Under the pieces are notes generated by a model that saw only the letters and a list, made by a program, of their open reading frames with translations, was not told where the DNA came from and did no database searches. The translations under genes were made by a program, and so were the position numbers. DNA of 64,000 nucleotides from Rhodamnia argentea (taxonomy: Eukaryota > Streptophyta > Magnoliopsida > Myrtales > Myrtaceae), in the NCBI RefSeq assembly GCF_020921035.1, contig NC_063151.1, positions 33,858,934 to 33,922,933 of the forward strand, written 5' to 3'. Below, piece by piece: positions 59,691 through 64,000 of this stretch. Each line of letters opens with the position of its first letter. Position 1 is the stretch's first letter.

Positions 59691-60689
59691 AGCTTTTGCT
59701 ATGAAGAGACAGAACTACCCTTTCTCCAGTCTCTCGGGCTTATTTACGGCAATAGGGAATTGCTACAAAAAGAATTATATAAGAAAATCCATGAAAGAAC
59801 AGAATAAAAATCTATCTTAGATTATGGAGACTTGTGGGTGCTGTCGAATGGAGAATTCCAAAGTGAAAAATCGATTCTCGAAAATGAGAGGAGAACAAAA
59901 GAAGAACTTCAAACGATGGAAAGTATTCGACTCATCTTATTCCTAGGGCATTTCAGTCACTTTAGTTGAAAATGCCGTGCGTTCAGCCCTTTAGAACGTG
60001 AAAATAGCGCATTCCTTTATTCATTTTGGGATATGTTTTTTTAGAAGTCGTAAAACTTGTCATGAAAGTCTAATTAAGTCATAAGACTTATAAAAAGTGT
60101 AATCAAGTTCCAAAGATTGTCAAATTGATGCATTCAAGTCTTTCTATTGGCTCTGTCCAATTGGGTTAACGAAACATGTTGGCATGATTTTTTTTTTGTA
60201 ATATTTTCTCTTTTCTACATGACGACAACTTGGGTAAAAAAATATCGTTTTGGTCAAAATTTGATTTTTAATAATTTTTATTTAAACTAATTTAAAAAAT
60301 AAGCTAATTTTTTTTTTTAAAGAAGAAGAAGAAGAAAATAATGTAGAAGTAGAACCGGTGGCGAGGGCTTCCCCACTGCCGCTGGAAAGGGTCGGAGATG
60401 GTGGGGTAGTGGCCAGCGGGGGTCACTGGGCCCAACCAATGAAATAACATATCTCCTTAGTTTCCTACGTTTAATTTTTTTTGCTTTGTTTATTAAAACA
60501 AAGAAGTTCATCATCACCTATTTCTTTCATGATATGCACATCCATAAAATATACTACTTTAATATTTTTTTTTTTTGGTCAGAATACTACTTTAATATTG
60601 TTAGTTTGTTTTTCAATTAATTGAACCCGACACCGTTAAAATTATCCCATAGCTTTTACTTGAATCTACCAAAATTGGAAAATTCTCAA
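59691..60689. other. Intergenic DNA upstream of CNX7
   Basis: Holds a partial AAACTTGTCA fold-back unit at about 60040-60150 and a run of AGA repeats near 60321-60336. No gene was seen. Confidence 0.45.
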
Positions 60690-61378
60690 AAAAGTCATCA
60701 ATTTATTATACTTTTGCCAATTTAGTCACAAACCTTTTAATTGTGCTAATCGAGTCATCAATTCCTTTATGGTTGGCTAATTGAGTCTATCCGATTAATT
60801 TTGGCCAGAAATTATTGACGTAAATGTCGGATGTCCTATATGGTATGGTCGGTATTGACGTTGGCAATTTTTAATATATTTTAATAATTTCTTGAATTAT
60901 TTATTTATTTTTCCTTTTCTTCCTTTTTCTTCTTTTTTTTTTCTTTTTTTTTCCCTTTCTCCCTTTAGCCGGTCTCGGTTGAGGGCCGCCTGGGCCTAGT
61001 TCGGCAAGGGTAGCCCTTTGTCAAATCAGGCGAGGGTTGCCCTCGCTTGAAGCCGGCGACCTCTACAGGCCATCGACGAGGCCCCGATGACTTTCACTAA
61101 GAAAAGAAGGAAAAGAGAACAAAAGAAAGAAAAAGAAAATGAAAGAATAAAAAAATAAATAAAATTTGGAAAAATATTAAAAATTTTAAAAATAGTTCAC
61201 GTGAGAGCCAATTGTGCCACCTAGGATGGTTAGTGTTATGCCACGTAGGACGGCATGCGTCCACGTCAGCGATTTTCTGCCAAAATTGACGGGATGGGCT
61301 CATGATTATGACTCAATTAAGACAATTAAAAATGCTCGTCACCGAATTGGCAAAGTGCGATAGATTTCTAAGTTTTTG
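60690..61378. repeat. Long-TIR element with GC-rich core, copy 3
   Basis: Left arm: TATTATACTTTTGCCAATTTAG, GATTAATTTTGGCCAGAAATT and GACGTAAATGTCGGATGTCC. Right arm, inverted: GGACGGCATGCGTCCACGTCAG, TTTTCTGCCAAAATTGACGGG and GAATTGGCAAAGTGCGATAGA. Between them are a pyrimidine tract and a GC-rich core (about 60965-61090) with GGCGAGGGTTGCCCTCGC. The layout is the same as at 13567 and 22790. Confidence 0.75.
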
Positions 61379-61708
61379 GCTGTTTTCCGAATATCAATGA
61401 CTTTGTGAATTAGAAGCAAGCAGTCACTCTGAAAAGAGAGAATACGTATTGGACCATCTAGAAATTTGACTAGGATGTAATCTTTTTTTTTTTTTTTTGG
61501 TCCAATACTAGGATGTAATCTAATCCGAAGTTACATGGGAAGTTTGCCAAACTTCATTTCGATACACTACTCATCAGCGACATAATAATGATTCAAGCGT
61601 CACTGCTCAGCCTAGTTCCACTAAGTAAAATTCAGCATCTAATTAGCCAAAGAACCACTGATTAATGTTCGTTATTTGGACACTAATCGCTCTTCGTCTT
61701 CAATTTAC
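61379..61708. other. 3' flank of the mannanase gene
   Basis: Probable 3' UTR and spacer with a poly-T tract near 61482-61498. No gene was seen. Confidence 0.45.
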
Positions 61709-63382
61709 TTAACCCAAAGTGCGTTGGAGGGATGTCATCTTCGTGGATTGCTCAGATATGATGGCATTGGTGGATGGCTCCTGTGGTAAGACGATCTCGT
61801 ACCCATCATCGTAGGACTCCATCCCTTCCGCCAGAATCTGCCACACCAGGCCCCCGCCGATGGCCCCGCCGCCGCCTCTCGCGAGGTGGTAGATGTCCAA
61901 GTAGATGGCGTTCATGTACGTGTCCCTCGCGCTGATTCTGTAGCCGGGGTCCTTCTTCGATTTCCCGAACTCAGTGAAGACCAGCGGCTTCCTTATGATC
62001 GCCTTCGCGTCGGCCAGGTGGCTTTCCATCCACCTCTGCGCGAAAGCCGTTTGAGCGTTCTCGTCCTGACCCGACAACCTGTAGATTGGAGTATAACCTT
62101 CGCCCGCCGTGTTTATGAGAATTTCCGTGTCAACATGTGCATATTTCATGATCTAATTAATCTTCTAGCTTGAACTGGGATTGAAAAATTGGACCAAAGC
62201 ACTCTGTCGGAGGAAAATTGAACGTGAAAATACACTTTGAAAACGTTACCAAATATCAGGATACGCATGGATTGTCGCGAAATCAATCTCTCTTATGAGA
62301 TTGCTCTTGATGTAATCCGTTCCGACTTGGTAGCCCGGGTTATACTGCTTCCGATCCGGCATGGAATCGCCGTAGAAACCTTCCATGCCGATCGCCAGCA
62401 AGTGCTTACTGTCGATCGACTTCACGTGGGATGCCATCTCTTGAGCCCAGTCCTGTGTTTAGTTTGGTTCCCAGATCCGTAATTAATAAACAATGAACAA
62501 ACTGAATTCTCGAATGTCACGGGAAAAATGATAATTCTCCGTCACCTACATTGACGGTATTGCCTGAATAATCGACTTGGCAACGAGGTTCGTTCATTAG
62601 CTCCCACCCCATGATGGCGGGATCGTCTCTATATGCGACACCGGTGATCGTATTGACCCTCGTTAGCACTCTCTGAGAAAAAAAAGTAATCAAGGATGAC
62701 CAACTGCATACTTTTTCATAAGTGAAAAGAAGACATCAAATTCATTTGCTGATTTCTTAATTGCTTGTCAATTTACCTGGAGGTGGTTCTTGTAGTAGCC
62801 CTTCACGACTGCATTAGTGTAAAAATCGTCATCGTCGCCAATGGCGACGCCGGCATTTCTAGCCCATTGAGCATACTGAGGCCTTCCTCCAAAGTCATGG
62901 TAGTTATTGCTCAAACTCAAAATGAGTCGAACCCCGGATCTTCTCGCCTCCGAGATCACGAAATCAAGTCCCTGCGGAAGTGATAAGCAACATAAATATC
63001 AGCTTCTTCTCTAAGGCCAGAAGACATCAAAGACATGGGGACGAAAAGTCACCTGGAAAACACGCTCGTCGTAGACACCGGGAGATGTCTGGAGACCCCG
63101 ATCGCCACCATCGCTGAACGCCCACGTCCTACAGACGCTAAGACCCGCTGCCGAGGCCTCGCGGAACACATCGGACACCTTGATCCTATCACTGGGCTCA
63201 GTGGCCACGTTCATCATCCAGTAGGAGTTGAACCCGTTAAAGAGAAAGGGCGAGCCGTTGAGGAAGAACCGAGTGCCTCTGACTTGAACAAACCCAGAGG
63301 GCGCAAGGACCCTAGCTTCACAGACCAAAGGCACCAGCACAACCAGGCCCAGAATGCAGCTAAGTTTCCTCAAGCATGCCAT
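61709..63382 (-). CDS. MAN: Mannan endo-1,4-beta-mannosidase (GH5 endo-beta-mannanase), secreted
   Basis: Hydrolyses beta-1,4-mannan, galactomannan and glucomannan backbones in the cell wall (endosperm weakening, wall remodelling). Exons: 63382-63053, 62971-62777, 62672-62550, 62452-62250 and 62078-61709 (stop). Phases match (the Trp before LSGQDE is split TG|G), giving 406 aa, a normal length. A signal peptide covers about 1-23 (hydrophobic [12 protein letters not shown], then CEA). The mature start [20 protein letters not shown] and FNSYWMM is typical. The acid/base Glu lies in WELMNEPRC (Glu about 203) and the nucleophile Glu in LVFTEFGKS (Glu about 320). HAYPDIW and the C-terminal LVWQI segment are also conserved. 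No frame breaks. The exact MAN paralogue (MAN1-7) cannot be told by eye. Confidence 0.94.
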
Positions 63383-63453
63383 TTCGCTTGATGCAATGCG
63401 AGTTGCGTTTCAAGAAGAGGGAGTCGTGAGGGATAAGGTTGGGGTTGGTGGCC

Positions 63454-63460
63454 ATTTATA
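63454..63460 (-). promoter_or_regulatory. TATA box of the mannanase gene
   Basis: TATAAAT on the minus strand lies about 72 bp upstream of the ATG at 63382, so a short leader is implied. Confidence 0.5.
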
Positions 63461-63475
63461 GGAAATGTTTGATGA

Positions 63476-63480
<5 letters not shown>

Positions 63481-63506
<26 letters not shown>

Positions 63507-63507
63507 T
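63481..63507. repeat. (GA)n microsatellite in the mannanase promoter
   Basis: A GA run on the plus strand just upstream of the TATA box. Confidence 0.9.
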
Positions 63508-64000
63508 CACTGAAGGCGATAAAGCAAGCACCGAAAATGGTGTTGAAAATGAGGAAAAAACCATCAGTTGCGAGGAGACAAAAAACGGAAATGAGTAAGG
63601 GGGAAGAAGATGCAGCGCGCGGGGTTGGTCTGAATGTGGTTGGAAAGAGACACAAAGGCATGATAAGAGACAGATCTCGCCTGAGCATGTATTGGTTGCG
63701 TACTTCAAACTTCAAAGGCTTTTGGGTTGATATGGGAACGCAAGCAATTGATTTCTGTTGGAGATATGACTTAGATTGATGATGATGATATCAATTCTGA
63801 TGACAGACTAATTGATCCACAATTGATTTGGTAAATTGGGAAAATGTAATCTTGTATAATTTTTTTCCTTATATATGTCTTTCTTGTTAGCTTTATAAAA
63901 AGACCAATGTTCTTATATACATATCAGATCAATATAATACATTTTCTTCGTTGGAGAACTCCTTTTGAGATTGTGTGGTCATGAGAGCCTATTTAATTAA
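63508..64000. other. Upstream region of the mannanase gene
   Basis: The open frame at 63465-63779 (plus) is rich in Arg and Lys from the GA repeat and has no family resemblance. No gene was seen up to the right edge. Confidence 0.4.

Noticed and set aside
63465-63779. 104-aa plus-strand open frame near the right edge
   Set aside because: It starts in the GA microsatellite of the mannanase promoter and has no motif.
1-64000. CRISPR arrays, bacterial-type operons or phage genes
   Set aside because: The direct repeats here are transposon units of varied spacing in plant DNA. There are no regular spacers and no cas-like genes.
1-64000. An autonomous LTR retrotransposon or intact transposase
   Set aside because: No gag, integrase, reverse transcriptase or transposase frame was found. 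Only an RNase H-like scrap at 45565-45762 was seen.

Overview
This window is plant nuclear DNA from a eudicot. The signs are: spliced genes with GT/AG introns, chloroplast transit-type N-termini, a TIR-NBS-LRR gene, plant-type enzymes (bifunctional aspartate kinase-homoserine dehydrogenase, endo-beta-mannanase), and AT-rich intergenic DNA full of short non-autonomous elements. The repeat style suggests Myrtales (a Eucalyptus-like genome), but that is only an impression. Exon coordinates were worked out by hand from reading frames and splice sites. There is no transcript evidence.

Layout, left to right. (1) 166-2109, minus: 5' part of a chloroplast TVP38/TMEM64 (SNARE-associated/DedA-type) membrane protein, cut by the left edge. 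(2) 3064-13143, minus: a complete 18-exon AK-HSDH gene, with a long inverted-repeat element in intron 9. (3) 13.3-19.4 kb: repeats, no gene. (4) 19412-22361, plus: a clade-B (AP2C-type) PP2C phosphatase with one GC-AG intron. (5) 24830-26065, minus: an intronless-CDS NUP50/RanBP1-domain nucleoporin with an apparent 5'-UTR intron. (6) 26.1-32.6 kb: leader plus repeats. (7) 32616-39385, plus: cytosolic histidyl-tRNA synthetase in 7 exons. (8) 41352-45375, minus: a TIR-NBS-LRR gene with a degenerate TIR domain and an altered MHD motif. (9) 45.4-52.3 kb: repeats, an RNase H-like fragment and two unidentified coding-like remnants. (10) 52356-56929, plus: a two-exon, single-membrane-span protein with an N-terminal ATG8-interaction-like motif. 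(11) 58281-58598, minus: the small MoaD/MOCS2A (CNX7) subunit of molybdopterin synthase. (12) 61709-63382, minus: a secreted GH5 endo-beta-mannanase.

The genes are ordinary, mostly single-copy plant genes in separate pathways: aspartate-family amino acids, MAPK dephosphorylation, nuclear transport, translation, immunity, molybdenum cofactor and cell-wall mannan. They do not form a cluster. The least ordinary material is (a) the odd TNL gene, (b) several families of short fold-back elements built from tandem 30-60 bp units arranged head-to-head, and (c) the unidentified coding-like islands at 48.6-49.3 and 50.7-51.4 kb. I found no RNA gene, CRISPR array or intact autonomous transposon. I did not find strong evidence for a new multi-gene system.
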